From assembly GCF_005887095.1 (NCBI RefSeq), contig NZ_PNCI01000007.1, positions 114,639 through 178,638 on the forward strand: a stretch of 64,000 nucleotides of DNA, given 5' to 3'. Source of the stretch: Pseudoalteromonas rubra. Lineage in GTDB: Bacteria > Pseudomonadota > Gammaproteobacteria > Enterobacterales > Alteromonadaceae. Below the pieces are notes generated by a model, which was not told where the DNA came from, did not search any database, and was given only the letters and a program-made list of their open reading frames with translations. Below, piece by piece: positions 55,213 to 64,000 of this stretch. Position 1 is the first letter of the stretch. Every line of letters starts with the position of its first letter. A program made the position numbers and the translations under genes.

Positions 55213-55934
55213 CTTTTTATCCATTTTGCCGCAACATGTCGCCAAACGTTATGCGGCAACCAACCAAAAAATTTAAGCAGGTAGGTAAACCTGCGAGGAA
55301 AGTGAATATCAAACTGTTTGTTTTCTACCCCTTGAAAGATACGCTCCGCGGCTTGTTCGCTGGTTATCTGACAAGGCATTGGAAAGTCGTTTTTTTGTGT
55401 TAGCGGGGTATCAACAAAGCCGGGGTGTACGACGCTGACCTGAATGCCATTTCCGGCCAAATCCACATCGAGTGTCTTAGCAAGATAGGTAAGTCCCGAT
55501 TTTGAAGCACCGTAAGCCTCAGCACGAGGTAAAGGCAGGAAACTTGCCGATGAACTGACAAACACCAAAAAGGAAGGGTCACGTAGCTTGCCAAGCCAGG
55601 CATCCAGACAGTAGCCGACTGAGATCAGGTTAACGCGGATGATCCGCTCGAACAGTTCAGAATCGAATTGTTTCGCGTCGTCTATGTATTCACAGCCACC
55701 GGCGTTAAGGATAATCCCATCCAGGTGTGGCAGTTTGTCTGCCACCTCAAAAATGGCAGCCTTATCATTAAGGTCAAAACATACATGTCGGACTTGTTCA
55801 GATTCAGGCAGAACCGATTGAAGTTTTTCTTTACTACGACCACACACATGCACTTTGTAGCCAGCATTAAGATAGCGTCTGGCGAGCGCGAGCCCTATTC
55901 CGGAGCTTGCCCCCGTTATCAAAATTTCGGGCAT
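55209..55934 (-). CDS. Short-chain dehydrogenase/reductase
   Basis: A 241-residue SDR. Cofactor motif 'ITGASSGIGLALARRYL' (residues 5-21, TGxxxGIG), 'NAGG' near 75, and catalytic Ser with Tyr-x3-Lys in 'YGASKSGLTYL' (Y152, K156 approximately). Probably acts on a lipid or carbonyl product of the operon. Overlaps the NTF2 gene by 16 bases and the FAD gene by four. Confidence 0.92.
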   Translation of the reverse strand: MPEILITGASSGIGLALARRYLNAGYKVHVCGRSKEKLQSVLPESEQVRHVCFDLNDKAAIFEVADKLPHLDGIILNAGGCEYIDDAKQFDSELFERIIRVNLISVGYCLDAWLGKLRDPSFLVFVSSSASFLPLPRAEAYGASKSGLTYLAKTLDVDLAGNGIQVSVVHPGFVDTPLTQKNDFPMPCQITSEQAAERIFQGVENKQFDIHFPRRFTYLLKFFGWLPHNVWRHVAAKWIKR

Positions 55935-56404
55935 GCCTGTGCTCCTTTGTTGTTTACACCGCTGGTTTGCTCACCAGAAATACGGGCTTTGAGCCAACGT
56001 ACACCCACTCCCATCAATGGGATATGTTCGTACAGCAAGCTGCCTGCATCGAAGTAATCTCGATGTAGAATCACTTTGCCGTCCTGTATTTTTAGGTAAG
56101 AATGGCCTTCTACGCTTATCTCCCGGCCTTTTCCCAACCGGTTATGCCGATAGCGCATGGTCCAGTAAAGCGCGGCCTGGTCGCCTTGCGACAGACTATG
56201 GTGAATATCAAACTGACAGCTGATCACATTGCTGTACATATCGGAAAAGTATGTGCTGAGGTTGCTCAGTCCATTAATGCCATGTAGCGGATCGCTAAAC
56301 TGGATATCAGGGTGATAAATTTCTTCCAGCAAGTGCAAGGTTTCTTTGTCCAGCTTATTGTAAATCCTTACAAAGTTGCTTAGCCAGTCTGGTTGTTCGG
56401 TCAT
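55919..56404 (-). CDS. SnoaL/NTF2-like protein, first gene of the cfa operon
   Basis: A 161-residue protein of the NTF2/SnoaL fold ('NFVRIYNKLDKETLHLLEEIYHPDIQFSDPLHGINGLSNLSTYFSDMY', residues 10-57). Such proteins are often small isomerases or ligand binders. First gene in the operon that runs to 50277; a TGATCT-N17-GTATAA promoter lies 30 bases upstream. Confidence 0.9.
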   Translation of the reverse strand: MTEQPDWLSNFVRIYNKLDKETLHLLEEIYHPDIQFSDPLHGINGLSNLSTYFSDMYSNVISCQFDIHHSLSQGDQAALYWTMRYRHNRLGKGREISVEGHSYLKIQDGKVILHRDYFDAGSLLYEHIPLMGVGVRWLKARISGEQTSGVNNKGAQACPKF

Positions 56405-56433
56405 TACTTTGTCCTTTTTGATACTATGCCTTG

Positions 56434-56462
56434 TTATACGGGGTCAGACTGACATCAGATCA
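56434..56462 (-). promoter_or_regulatory. ECF sigma (RpoE-type) promoter of the cfa operon
   Basis: Read on the minus strand: TGATCT (56462-56457), 17-base spacer, GTATAA (56439-56434). The -35/-10 pair and spacing match the copy before rpoE-chrR at 58014-58042. Confidence 0.65.
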
Positions 56463-56653
56463 AACTCTCTGAGTCTGGGGTAACCTTTTACGCTGATACC
56501 GGCTGATATCAGATGGACGCACAAGTTATTCCTAGAACATTAGCAGCTTTTCTGATAAAGCGCTTGAAATCAGCACCCTATAAATGAAAAAAGCACAAAG
56601 GCTGGCTTTGTGCTCAAGTCGAAGGAGGAATTAAAATAAGACTTAATGCTGAT

Positions 56654-57304
56654 TTAGTAGATCAACTTACCTATGGGGTTAAACAATTGGCTCAGGCCCT
56701 GGCTAAAGTGCAACGCATCGTCGGCAAGTGTAAAGCACAAGCAAGACTCAGTCGCAACAGGTGAATGTTCATGGCTACCATCTAGCATAATAAAGTCGCC
56801 CGGAACGTAACTGTCCATTTCATCTTTGAATGTACCGGAAAGCAGTAATGTCAGCTCAAAGCCCTTGTGGGTATGCTGAGGTACACTGCCGCCCTTTTCA
56901 ATGTGCAACAAACTGGCATGCAGCTTACCGTCGCCCAGATTGAGCCGTGAGCGAGAAAGCTTGCCCAACTTCAACCAACCACTCAATCCAACATTCTGCA
57001 GACTGGATGGCAACACAAATTGCTCTCCTTTCACTTCAATTTCAAGAGGTGCAGGAGCAGGCTGGTCTGTAAACTGCGTGTCTTCTGTAATCTGAGCTAT
57101 TAAATCGTCCCAGTTTTCGTCACCTTGCAGATCCATATCTTCACCAGCAAAGCTATGCGCACAGCTTGCTTCAAACTGACTAGTCAGCAGCTGGCATTGC
57201 GGGCACATAGCCACGTGCATACTCACAGCCACACTGAGTGACGCGCACAGTTCTCCCTGAACATAAGATTGAAGAATGTGTTCGGATGGGTGATATTTAA
57301 TCAT
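56654..57304 (-). CDS. chrR: Zinc-binding ChrR-type anti-sigma factor
   Basis: A 216-residue anti-sigma factor. The N-terminal zinc site is His5, His30, Cys34 and Cys37 (HVAMCPQC), the same four positions as in Rhodobacter ChrR shifted by one. The C-terminal half is a cupin ('HTHKGFELTLLLSGTFKDE', 'GDFIMLDGSHEHSPVA'). It binds RpoE and releases it on singlet oxygen or related stress. Overlaps the sigma gene by eight bases. Confidence 0.95.
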   Translation of the reverse strand: MIKYHPSEHILQSYVQGELCASLSVAVSMHVAMCPQCQLLTSQFEASCAHSFAGEDMDLQGDENWDDLIAQITEDTQFTDQPAPAPLEIEVKGEQFVLPSSLQNVGLSGWLKLGKLSRSRLNLGDGKLHASLLHIEKGGSVPQHTHKGFELTLLLSGTFKDEMDSYVPGDFIMLDGSHEHSPVATESCLCFTLADDALHFSQGLSQLFNPIGKLIY

Positions 57305-57974
57305 GGTGCTCCCCCATATGTGCTTTCAGTTTGCCCAGTGCCAGTCTCAGTCGGGATTTTACGGTGCCCAAAGGTATGCCAAGTTGATTTGCCAGCTCTT
57401 CCTGACTCAACTCCTGAAAATAAATGCCTTTCACTACATTTTTTTGTTCTTCAGGTAGCTTTTCTACATACTCTACGAGCTGCCTGTCCAACAAATGATC
57501 GGAAAATTCAGCACTGTCATCGCGCTCGTTGCTATGTTGCTGCCAGATGTCCTCACTAAGATTGTCCTCGCGGTTGGTCTGCATCTTTCTCAGCATATCG
57601 AAGGACTGATTCCGCACCAGAGTATAAATCCAAGTGGTTACAGCGCCTTTTTCGGCATTAAACAAATGGGCTTTTCGCCACACGTTAGCCATGCTCTCCT
57701 GAAGCAGCTCCTGTGCCTGGCTTGCATCGCCAAAGCGTTGGCGACCCAGGTGCAACACCTTGGGTGCAAACCACTTGAATAAACAGGCGAATGCTTTTCT
57801 GTCCCTTTGTTTGGCAATGCGGTGCATCCAGTCGCACAACTGCGCCTGTTGCTCGGGACTGAGCAGACGTTGCTCCGAAGTTTGTGTAGCAGCAACGTCT
57901 TTCATAACTGACCCCTGTGGCGTTTCGGTACTTTGCTGACGGCTTTTTTCTATCATTAGCTCACATCCATACAT
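57297..57974 (-). CDS. rpoE: RpoE-type ECF sigma factor (ECF11 group)
   Basis: A 225-residue protein from ATG 57974; alternatives are ATG 57956 and ATG 57905, the last having GGGG at good distance and giving a normal 202-residue length. Region 2 'FACLFKWFAPKVLHLGRQRFGDASQAQELLQESMANVWRKAHLF' and region 4 'LPEEQKNVVKGIYFQELSQEELANQLGIPLGTVKSRLRLALGKL' are clear. With ChrR it forms the sigma/anti-sigma pair that drives the downstream lipid operon. Confidence 0.95.
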   Translation of the reverse strand: MYGCELMIEKSRQQSTETPQGSVMKDVAATQTSEQRLLSPEQQAQLCDWMHRIAKQRDRKAFACLFKWFAPKVLHLGRQRFGDASQAQELLQESMANVWRKAHLFNAEKGAVTTWIYTLVRNQSFDMLRKMQTNREDNLSEDIWQQHSNERDDSAEFSDHLLDRQLVEYVEKLPEEQKNVVKGIYFQELSQEELANQLGIPLGTVKSRLRLALGKLKAHMGEHHD

Positions 57975-58013
57975 AATGGAAGTTTAAAAACGGATTTTTT
58001 ATTTCTACACACG

Positions 58014-58042
58014 TTATACGTCGAACAAATAGATTTGGATCA
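58014..58042 (-). promoter_or_regulatory. ECF sigma (RpoE-type) promoter of rpoE-chrR
   Basis: Minus strand: TGATCC (58042-58037), 17-base spacer, GTATAA (58019-58014). It is 40 bases upstream of the first rpoE start, giving a short leader and an autoregulatory loop. Confidence 0.65.
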
Positions 58043-58060
58043 CACATGCTGACGAATATA

Positions 58061-58636
58061 TCAGTCGTCCTGACCCGTTAAAATGGTATCAAGGAATTTC
58101 AGTGCCTGAGGCAATGTTCCTGGCTCGCAAAAGCCCTCTTTATGCTCCGGAGAAAACGGTAAAATCTCCAAGAAACGTCCGGCTACCCATGCAGCATCTT
58201 CAAATCGGGGTTCCGGGTATAACGCAGCCAGTTCGGGGTTTTGTTTGAATATACGCAGCAGCTCATCGCTAATGTGTTGATATCTGGGTGCCAGTTCAGA
58301 GCACGACCAGTGTGGTCTTACATCAAAGCGAGCTTGGCGTAATCCGTCAGCGTCCATCCAAACTTCGGTCACATCCAGCAAACCCTTAGAACGTACGTCG
58401 ATGGTTAGAATATCATCTTGCGCGGAGCCGAAATCAATGATTTCCACCCAACTTGCCCAGGGTGCAGTCTGAAATTCAGTCGCAGACTTGTACAAACTAA
58501 GTGCAAAGTGACGCTCATCGCCGGCTTCTTTCACCATGCGCAAATATTTTTGCTCGAAGATCCGCAACCGAGTGACGCCACCAGGCAGGAGAAATACAGG
58601 TAGTGGAAAAAGTGCCAATTGCACGCTTTGCATCAT
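58061..58636 (-). CDS. Lon-protease substrate-binding-domain protein
   Basis: A 191-residue protein consisting only of the LON N-terminal domain: 'LALFPLPVFLLPGGVTRLRIFEQKYLRMV' (residues 7-35) then 'GSAQDDILTIDVRSKGLLDV' and a helical C-terminal part. There is no AAA or protease domain. Proteins of this kind are unattached adaptors of unknown role. Upstream of rpoE on the same strand; may be an independent unit. Confidence 0.85.
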   Translation of the reverse strand: MMQSVQLALFPLPVFLLPGGVTRLRIFEQKYLRMVKEAGDERHFALSLYKSATEFQTAPWASWVEIIDFGSAQDDILTIDVRSKGLLDVTEVWMDADGLRQARFDVRPHWSCSELAPRYQHISDELLRIFKQNPELAALYPEPRFEDAAWVAGRFLEILPFSPEHKEGFCEPGTLPQALKFLDTILTGQDD

Positions 58637-58759
58637 AAAATCAGGCCAAACAGTTAAATCTGACTTGTAATACGCATAAGCGATATCCCCGGATCAACGA
58701 AAATCCATCTCGCAAAGCCAGTACGTGCTTTTTGGTTTTTTATCGGCGGGAGCATTAAA

Positions 58760-58780
58760 AAAGGGCCGTAAAGGCCCTTT
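58760..58780 (-). terminator. Terminator of the bkd operon
   Basis: AAAGGGCC-GTAAA-GGCCCTTT with TTTTTT following on the minus strand, 33 bases after the E2 stop. Confidence 0.88.
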
Positions 58781-58812
58781 ACAACAAGTAAGAAACTAGC
58801 AAAAAGCGATGA

Positions 58813-60363
58813 TTAGCGCATCGCCATCATCATTTTAGCCGGCTCCTCTAAGTAAGACTTCCACAAATTGTTGAATCTTGCAATCGTTCCGCCATCAATA
58901 ACACGGTGATCGCCAGACCAGCTCACTTGCATAATCGCACGTGATACGACATTGCCCTTATCATCAAAACGTGGCAGATGCTGTAATTTACCCAGTGCAA
59001 CGATGGCCACTTCTGGCTTGTTGATGATAGGTGTGGCCGTAGTACCGCCGATTGCGCCGATGTTCGAAATTGAGATCGTGCCGCCCTTGAGGTCATTAGG
59101 AGAAACTCGTCCCTCACGCGCAGCATCCGTAAGCTGTGTTACCGATTCAGCGACATCTACAATCGATTTGTTCTGACACTGTTTAATGTTTGGTACCAAC
59201 AACCCAAGCTTGCTGTCGACCGCCATACCGATATTATGGTCGTCAAAGTAAGTGATCTCTGTGCAGTCGTCGTTGACCTGCGAATTAAGAATTGGGAACT
59301 CTTTAATCGCCAGTGATAACGCCTTGATAAAGAATGGCATCATTGTGAGTTTAATGCCCTGCTTTGCATACTGATCTTTTAGCGATTTGCGCAATGCGAT
59401 CAGGTCCGTCAGATCAATCTCATCACTGTAAGTGAAATGCGGAATAGTTGAAACCGACGCGACCATCTGCTTGGCCATCGCAGCTTTCATACCACGGATT
59501 GACTCGATACGAGTTCCACCTGATGCTACTGGTGCCGGTGTTGATTGTTCGGTCTGAGCAGGCGTAGTCGACTGAGCGGCCACAGTGCCACCTTGTGCAA
59601 AGCGCTCGAGGTCTTCTTTGAATACACGACCGTTTTTACCTGAGCCTGGTACCTGAGTGATGTCGATGTCCATCTCGCGCGCACGGCGTCTGACCGCTGG
59701 CGAGGCGACGGCTTTGTCATTCACTTTAGTCGCTGTAGCTGGTTGTGCAGACGGCGCTTTGCTTTCGCTAACAGGCTGTGGCTTGTGGACCGCCAGCTCG
59801 TCTTGTTTCGGGCTATGATCGGCACCTAAGCGCATCTGGAATAACGGACTGTGCACCTGCGCAATATCGCCTTTTTGATAATACAGCTTTTCAACCACAC
59901 CATCGTACTTGGCTGGGATTTGCACCAGAGCTTTGTCTGTCATCACATCACACACAGCCTGATCTTCTTTGATTTCATCGCCTTCTGCGACCAACCACTC
60001 GACGATTTCACACTCAACAATGCCTTCACCGATATCCGGCAAAATAAAGTCTTCCAAATGCGCAGCAGATGCAGCTGGCGCTGAACCGCTGTCACTGGCA
60101 TTACTGGCTGGAGCAGGCGCTTCGCCGGCAACATCCATTGCAAACAAAGGCTCATGAACTTTAGCAATATCGCCTTTTGCATAATGTAATTGGGTGATCA
60201 CGCCGTTATGTACAGCCGGGATCTGGACCAGTGCCTTATCTGTCATTACATCACAGATAGGCTGATCTTCTTTTACTTCATCACCAACATTCACCAGCCA
60301 TTCGACCAGTTCACATTCGACGATCCCCTCGCCGATATCCGGTAAAATAAATTCTTTAGACAT
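58813..60363 (-). CDS. bkdB: Branched-chain 2-oxoacid dehydrogenase E2 (dihydrolipoyl acyltransferase)
   Basis: A 516-residue protein with two lipoyl domains in tandem (lipoyl lysines Lys43 and Lys144 in 'MTDKALVQIP'), a peripheral-subunit-binding domain ('ASPAVRRRAREMDIDITQVPGSGKNGRV', about 220-250) and a catalytic acyltransferase domain ending in 'SWSGDHRVIDGGTIARF' with the active-site His. Two lipoyl domains are more than the usual single one in bkd E2. It takes acyl groups from E1 to CoA in valine/leucine/isoleucine degradation. No E3 gene is in the window; a shared dihydrolipoyl dehydrogenase must be elsewhere. Confidence 0.93.
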   Translation of the reverse strand: MSKEFILPDIGEGIVECELVEWLVNVGDEVKEDQPICDVMTDKALVQIPAVHNGVITQLHYAKGDIAKVHEPLFAMDVAGEAPAPASNASDSGSAPAASAAHLEDFILPDIGEGIVECEIVEWLVAEGDEIKEDQAVCDVMTDKALVQIPAKYDGVVEKLYYQKGDIAQVHSPLFQMRLGADHSPKQDELAVHKPQPVSESKAPSAQPATATKVNDKAVASPAVRRRAREMDIDITQVPGSGKNGRVFKEDLERFAQGGTVAAQSTTPAQTEQSTPAPVASGGTRIESIRGMKAAMAKQMVASVSTIPHFTYSDEIDLTDLIALRKSLKDQYAKQGIKLTMMPFFIKALSLAIKEFPILNSQVNDDCTEITYFDDHNIGMAVDSKLGLLVPNIKQCQNKSIVDVAESVTQLTDAAREGRVSPNDLKGGTISISNIGAIGGTTATPIINKPEVAIVALGKLQHLPRFDDKGNVVSRAIMQVSWSGDHRVIDGGTIARFNNLWKSYLEEPAKMMMAMR

Positions 60364-60373
60364 GATCCGTCCC

Positions 60374-61351
60374 TTAAAACTCTACTGACTTCTTAATTGC
60401 AGCGAATACTTTAAGTGCATCCGGTACATACTCTTTTTCCAGCGCCAGCGGATAAGGTGTATCCAGGCCACAAACACGCTCGATAGGCGATTCAAGATGC
60501 AGGAAACACTCTTTCTGGATAGTTGCTGCGATTTCAGCGCCGAAACCATTCGTGATCGGTGCTTCGTGACTGATAACCAGGCGACCGGTTTTAGTTACAG
60601 ACTTAGCGATGGTCTCAACATCCCAAGGTAAGATTGAGCGCAAGTCAATGACTTCACAACTGATCCCGGCTTCTTCCGCCTTGGCTGCTGCCTGCTCAAT
60701 GATCTCCATCTGTGCACCCCAGGCAAGTAGTGTCACGTCTTTACCTTCTTTCACTACTTCGGCTTTACCAATTTCAATGGTGTAATCACCCTCAGGCACT
60801 TCACCCGTAGACGCGCGATACAAACGCTTTGGTTCAAAGAAAATCACCGGGTTATCGTCTTTGATACATGCGCGTAGCAGGCCCTTCGCCTGATATGGAT
60901 TACGCGGCACGACCAGCTTCAGACCTGGCGTATGAGCAAAATAAGCTTCGGGTGATTGTGAGTGGTACAGACCACCTGCAATACCACCACCATAAGGTGT
61001 GCGAATGGTCAGATTGCCGACATTGAACTCATTACCAGAGCGGTAACGGAACTTGGCCGATTCGTTTACTATCTGGTCGAACGCCGGGAAGATGTAGTCA
61101 GCAAACTGGATTTCAGCCAGTGCAGGCGCACCGAAAGCCGCCAAACCATTAGCAAAACCCAGGATCCCCTGTTCAGTCAGTGGCGTGTTAAACACACGGT
61201 GTTTACCGTATTTTTCCTGTAATCCTGAAGTGGCACGGAATACACCGCCAAAGTAACCCACATCCTCACCAAAAATACAGGCCTGCGGGTGCTCTGCCAT
61301 GGTGATGTCTAGCGCCGAATTAATGGCGTGCAGCATGTTCATTTTAGCCAT
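60374..61351 (-). CDS. bkdA2: Branched-chain 2-oxoacid dehydrogenase E1 beta subunit
   Basis: A 325-residue transketolase-like subunit: '[37 protein letters not shown]' at the N-terminus, '[46 protein letters not shown]' at the end. Forms the alpha2beta2 ThDP-dependent decarboxylase with the subunit encoded one base upstream (TAATG overlap). Ten bases to E2. Confidence 0.95.
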   Translation of the reverse strand: MAKMNMLHAINSALDITMAEHPQACIFGEDVGYFGGVFRATSGLQEKYGKHRVFNTPLTEQGILGFANGLAAFGAPALAEIQFADYIFPAFDQIVNESAKFRYRSGNEFNVGNLTIRTPYGGGIAGGLYHSQSPEAYFAHTPGLKLVVPRNPYQAKGLLRACIKDDNPVIFFEPKRLYRASTGEVPEGDYTIEIGKAEVVKEGKDVTLLAWGAQMEIIEQAAAKAEEAGISCEVIDLRSILPWDVETIAKSVTKTGRLVISHEAPITNGFGAEIAATIQKECFLHLESPIERVCGLDTPYPLALEKEYVPDALKVFAAIKKSVEF

Positions 61352-62568
61352 TATTTTATCCTCCCAGCCGTGATTGGATACGCATCCGGATGCTGTTTAA
61401 TATGCTCTTTAAGTTCTTCGTATTGTTTTTGTAGTGCCGGGATAGGCGTATCGTAAACATCAGAAACAAGCTCTTCCAGTGCCGGTTTTTGAACTTTTTC
61501 CGCCACTTTCAGCGCCGCGAGGATCTCTTCACGGATCTTGTCTTTTTGTGCTTCGTCTTCTTCTTCGTTTAGCCAGCCCTGTTTTAGCAACCAGGCCTTG
61601 AAACGTGCAACCGGACAGTTTGACTTAAACTCGGCTTCTTCGTCTTTAGTACGGTAGCCCGACGGGTCGTCCGACGTAGAGTGCGCCCCTAAACGATAAG
61701 CAATTGATTCGATCAATACCGGCTCGCCTGTCGTTACTGCAATTTCACGGGCCTTTTGCGTTGCCGCATACACCGCTAATGTATCCGCTCCGTCGACACG
61801 AATGGTCTTAATGCCGTAGCCGACACCGCGAGAGGCAATACCGTCGCCTTTAAATTGTTCATCAGCTGGCGTAGAGATGGCGTAACCATTGTTACGGGCA
61901 AAGAAAAGTACCGGTGCCTTATGCACTGCGGCCATGTTCAAACCTGCGTGGAAGTCACCTTCCGACGCGGCACCTTCCCCAAAGTAACAAATAGTGACGT
62001 TGTCAATTTCGCTGCTTAGTTCACCGCTTTGTGCATCGATATGCTTCAATTTCTGGCCGTACGCATAGCCCGTCGCTTGCGGGATCTGTGTGCCCAGTGG
62101 CGATGAAATAGTCAGGTAGTGTAATTCATTTGAGCCATAATGAACTGGCATCTGACGACCTTTACCCAAGTCTTTCTCGTTAGAGAACAGCTGGTTCATA
62201 AACTGCTCAAGCGAGAATCCACGATAGTGCAGTGCCGCTTGCTCGCGATACTGTGCCATGATCATGTCTTCTTGTTTTAGCGCAGCCGCACTGGCGGTAA
62301 TCGCAGCCTCTTCACCAAGACACTGCATATAAAAGCTGATCCGACCCTGACGCTGAGCCGCCTGCATACGTTCATCCAGCAGGCGGATAAAACGCATGGT
62401 AGAATAAATACGCAACGCCGTGTCTTTGTCTAACTCAGGTGCAGTTGCACCGTCCAAAATCTCACCGTCTTCGCTGAGAATTTTCAGCGTCGGGATGTTA
62501 AGCGCATGGCCATCGATAAATTCGAGCGCATGGCTGATATTCAACGATATGTTATTGGGGTTAGTCAT
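61351..62568 (-). CDS. bkdA1: Branched-chain 2-oxoacid dehydrogenase E1 alpha subunit
   Basis: A 405-residue subunit with the ThDP motif '[34 protein letters not shown]' (GxG...NN, about 210-245) and '[12 protein letters not shown]' phosphorylation-loop-like segment. It decarboxylates branched-chain 2-oxoacids. First gene of the operon; a LiuR-like palindrome lies 131 bases before the ATG. Confidence 0.95.
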   Translation of the reverse strand: MTNPNNISLNISHALEFIDGHALNIPTLKILSEDGEILDGATAPELDKDTALRIYSTMRFIRLLDERMQAAQRQGRISFYMQCLGEEAAITASAAALKQEDMIMAQYREQAALHYRGFSLEQFMNQLFSNEKDLGKGRQMPVHYGSNELHYLTISSPLGTQIPQATGYAYGQKLKHIDAQSGELSSEIDNVTICYFGEGAASEGDFHAGLNMAAVHKAPVLFFARNNGYAISTPADEQFKGDGIASRGVGYGIKTIRVDGADTLAVYAATQKAREIAVTTGEPVLIESIAYRLGAHSTSDDPSGYRTKDEEAEFKSNCPVARFKAWLLKQGWLNEEEDEAQKDKIREEILAALKVAEKVQKPALEELVSDVYDTPIPALQKQYEELKEHIKQHPDAYPITAGRIK

Positions 62569-62698
62569 AACCTACCTTCTCTTGTTGTCATAACTAATTT
62601 GCAACGCCAAAGCCGCTTAAAATGGGCCGGATCCGCGGTTAGAGATTTGAATAATTAGTGCGGTAAATGCAAATTAATTAAATTAAAGCTTTTGCCAC

Positions 62699-62714
62699 TT
62701 TACGTTAACGTAAA
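62699..62714. promoter_or_regulatory. LiuR-like palindrome before the bkd operon
   Basis: TTTACGT-TA-ACGTAAA, a perfect palindrome differing from the etf sites by T for G at the third base and A for C opposite. It lies 131 bases upstream of the E1 alpha start, within the 244-base gap behind astE. Confidence 0.6.
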
Positions 62715-62812
62715 CGGTTATTCAACTAATCCTAGATGAATAACCGTTAATTTGCACATTTTGCGGTGGAAAGTTTTTGATACGCTTTATTAAGCGCTTT
62801 ATTTACAAAGAG

Positions 62813-63844
62813 TTATACGAAGTTTTCGTCTACTTCCAGCGGGATCACAGTCAGTAATGCACGCTGACCGAGCGCGACTTTAGCATTCGGGAAAATGATG
62901 GCTTCGCCCTCAACTTCTGCAAAGTAGTCCTTATCACCGTCGGTTGCGAGCAATTCACCTTTAGCAAAACCGGTGAAATTTACCGCAGAATCAGGGAATG
63001 GGAATGAAAACGCCTCACAGGTGCGGTTTATCGTACGATGCACCTGGAACAACTCGAAATCATTTGCATTAAACTCACCAAATTCGATACTTTTCTGGCT
63101 AATTAATGCTTTTAGCGTTTGTTTTACTGCGGTAAAGCGTGACATATCATTCTCGCCAAAAGGTTTCACCTGCCCCAGCTCAACCGTGAAGGCATCAGCA
63201 CCAAACTGAAACGATGAGAAGTAGCTGAAGGTGGTTGCTGCTGAGCGCATCATCAAAATAGTATTGACGCCACAGGCCAGCATAAATTGCAGTTGTGACT
63301 TCTTCCAAGGCTTTCCATGCAGGAATGGATAAACTGCAAATTTCTCGTTTTTGGAGCCACGAATTGCAGTGTGCAGATCATAGTGACAGCGATAACGCCC
63401 CTCAGGGACGCTGGTGAAAAAGTCGCGCACATAGCCTTCAAGTTTTGCAGCGCGGATCTGCTCAGGGTTTTCGGTGCGGTTTTCGTGAGCACCGTTGAAC
63501 AATCGGTTCAGGTTTTCGTCCACAAAACGCTCTGCGATATTGATGGACTTAGGGTTTCCGAATACAAATAACACACGATGTGCCAGTTCAATACGCTCCA
63601 GGATCACATCCTGAATAAACTCGTCGCATATTTCGATGGGAGCGGTTTCATTGCCATGCACCGCGCTCGACAACACGATGTCTTTGTTACCATAAGTGGC
63701 AGGCGTGAACTGGATAACGCCAGTGTCTTTTACTTCAACCAAAGTGCCGTTGCTCAGCGTAAATTGCTCAGCCGCTAAGGAAAACTCGTTTTTGCGAGTC
63801 AGAGTCAGGAAGTCTCCAGTTTGTTTTAACGTATCAAGGTACAT
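62813..63844 (-). CDS. astE: Succinylglutamate desuccinylase
   Basis: A 343-residue zinc hydrolase of the AstE/aspartoacylase family. '[18 protein letters not shown]' carries His63 and Glu66, followed by 'VFGNPKSI', 'ENLNRLF', '[11 protein letters not shown]' and '[10 protein letters not shown]'. It releases succinate from N-succinylglutamate, the last step of the AST arginine catabolic pathway. The other ast genes are not here. Single gene. Confidence 0.95.
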   Translation of the reverse strand: MYLDTLKQTGDFLTLTRKNEFSLAAEQFTLSNGTLVEVKDTGVIQFTPATYGNKDIVLSSAVHGNETAPIEICDEFIQDVILERIELAHRVLFVFGNPKSINIAERFVDENLNRLFNGAHENRTENPEQIRAAKLEGYVRDFFTSVPEGRYRCHYDLHTAIRGSKNEKFAVYPFLHGKPWKKSQLQFMLACGVNTILMMRSAATTFSYFSSFQFGADAFTVELGQVKPFGENDMSRFTAVKQTLKALISQKSIEFGEFNANDFELFQVHRTINRTCEAFSFPFPDSAVNFTGFAKGELLATDGDKDYFAEVEGEAIIFPNAKVALGQRALLTVIPLEVDENFV

Positions 63845-64000
63845 ACGAACATCACCTTTTGTGAGAGAAATGAGCGTCGCTGAGGAATTATACCAATTTC
63901 ACTAAATACCTGTTCAATTTGACGGAGCAAATATGACGCTAACGGCGTTGAAAATTTTTCATTTAGAACAACTAAATAACAAAATTTTTGCCTTGTTATC
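63845..64000. other. Intergenic end of window, possible dispersed repeat
   Basis: Contains TTATACCAATTT (63888-63899), shared with 21792-21803, and a stem-loop ATTTAG-AACAA-CTAAAT (63961-63977) in an AT-rich arm pair (AAAATTTTT on both sides). This resembles repeated intergenic sequences I remember in Alteromonadales. No gene seen. Confidence 0.4.

Noticed and set aside
63940..63980. Possible ArgR box (TTGAAAATTTTTCA) before astE
   Set aside because: Half-site spacing is one base short of the TGAAT-N4-ATTCA consensus, so it does not fit; more likely part of a repeated intergenic element.
1..64000. tRNA, rRNA, CRISPR array, prophage, intact insertion sequence or defence locus
   Set aside because: I looked for cloverleaf stems, spaced repeats, transposases and known defence genes and saw none.

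Overview
The window looks like chromosomal DNA of a marine gammaproteobacterium of the Pseudoalteromonas type. This rests on the gene families present (TonB receptor, MipA, AstE, TrhO, ProS, an RpoE-ChrR/Cfa cluster, branched-chain 2-oxoacid dehydrogenase), moderate GC, and the compact mixture of housekeeping and secreted-protein genes. The genus is inferred from family content and was not tested. I see no rRNA, tRNA, CRISPR array, prophage or intact insertion sequence.

Layout. 1-1.6 kb: an iron-type operon (DUF3325, DUF3649, PepSY-TM protein cut by the window edge) behind a Fur-box-like site. 1.6-2.7 kb: an HPP membrane protein divergent from a TetR regulator, with two inverted-repeat operators between them. 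2.8-9.4 kb: accessory genes (Wzx/MATE-like flippase, TPR protein, a LysR regulator divergent from a small exported protein, a double-glycine cysteine-rich peptide, a secreted fibrinogen-domain protein). 9.4-13.7 kb: housekeeping (TrhO, DEAD-box helicase with CvfB-like S1 protein, GNAT). 13.9-19.5 kb: an RND efflux operon with two unknown membrane-anchored proteins and a possible 27-residue leader peptide. 19.9-25.9 kb: a cPLA2/patatin-like lipase, lipoproteins and small secreted proteins. 26-29.5 kb: peroxiredoxin, GNAT, a small HTH regulator with a membrane protein, a PAS protein. 29.7-33.8 kb: a secreted metallophosphoesterase with a TonB-dependent receptor. 34.3-38.4 kb: etfBA divergent from ETF-ubiquinone oxidoreductase, then an acyl-CoA thioesterase. 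38.4-44.3 kb: MipA, a REC-PilZ response regulator, TrmO, ProS, an LpxH-like phosphoesterase. 44.4-50.2 kb: DUF3025 and a NatAB-like ABC exporter, an M28 peptidase, a manganese/heavy-metal exporter. 50.3-58 kb: a ten-gene RpoE-ChrR/Cfa membrane-lipid stress cluster. 58-63.8 kb: a Lon-substrate-binding-domain protein, the bkd operon (E2, E1beta, E1alpha) and astE.

Two regulatory circuits can be read from the DNA itself. (1) An ECF-type promoter, TGATCY-N17-GTATAA, occurs before rpoE-chrR and again before the seven/eight-gene Cfa operon, so the sigma factor probably drives itself and its lipid-modifying targets. (2) A palindrome of the form TTKACGT-NN-ACGTMAA lies between etfBA and etfD (two copies) and upstream of the bkd operon. 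It resembles what I remember of the LiuR operator and would link branched-chain amino-acid oxidation to its electron-transfer chain.

The most unusual items are the orphan double-glycine peptide beside a fibrinogen-domain protein, a 24-base perfect palindrome overlapping the probable REC-PilZ promoter, a strong hairpin abutting the start of the metal exporter behind a Fur/Mur-like box, and the small ORF upstream of the RND pump.
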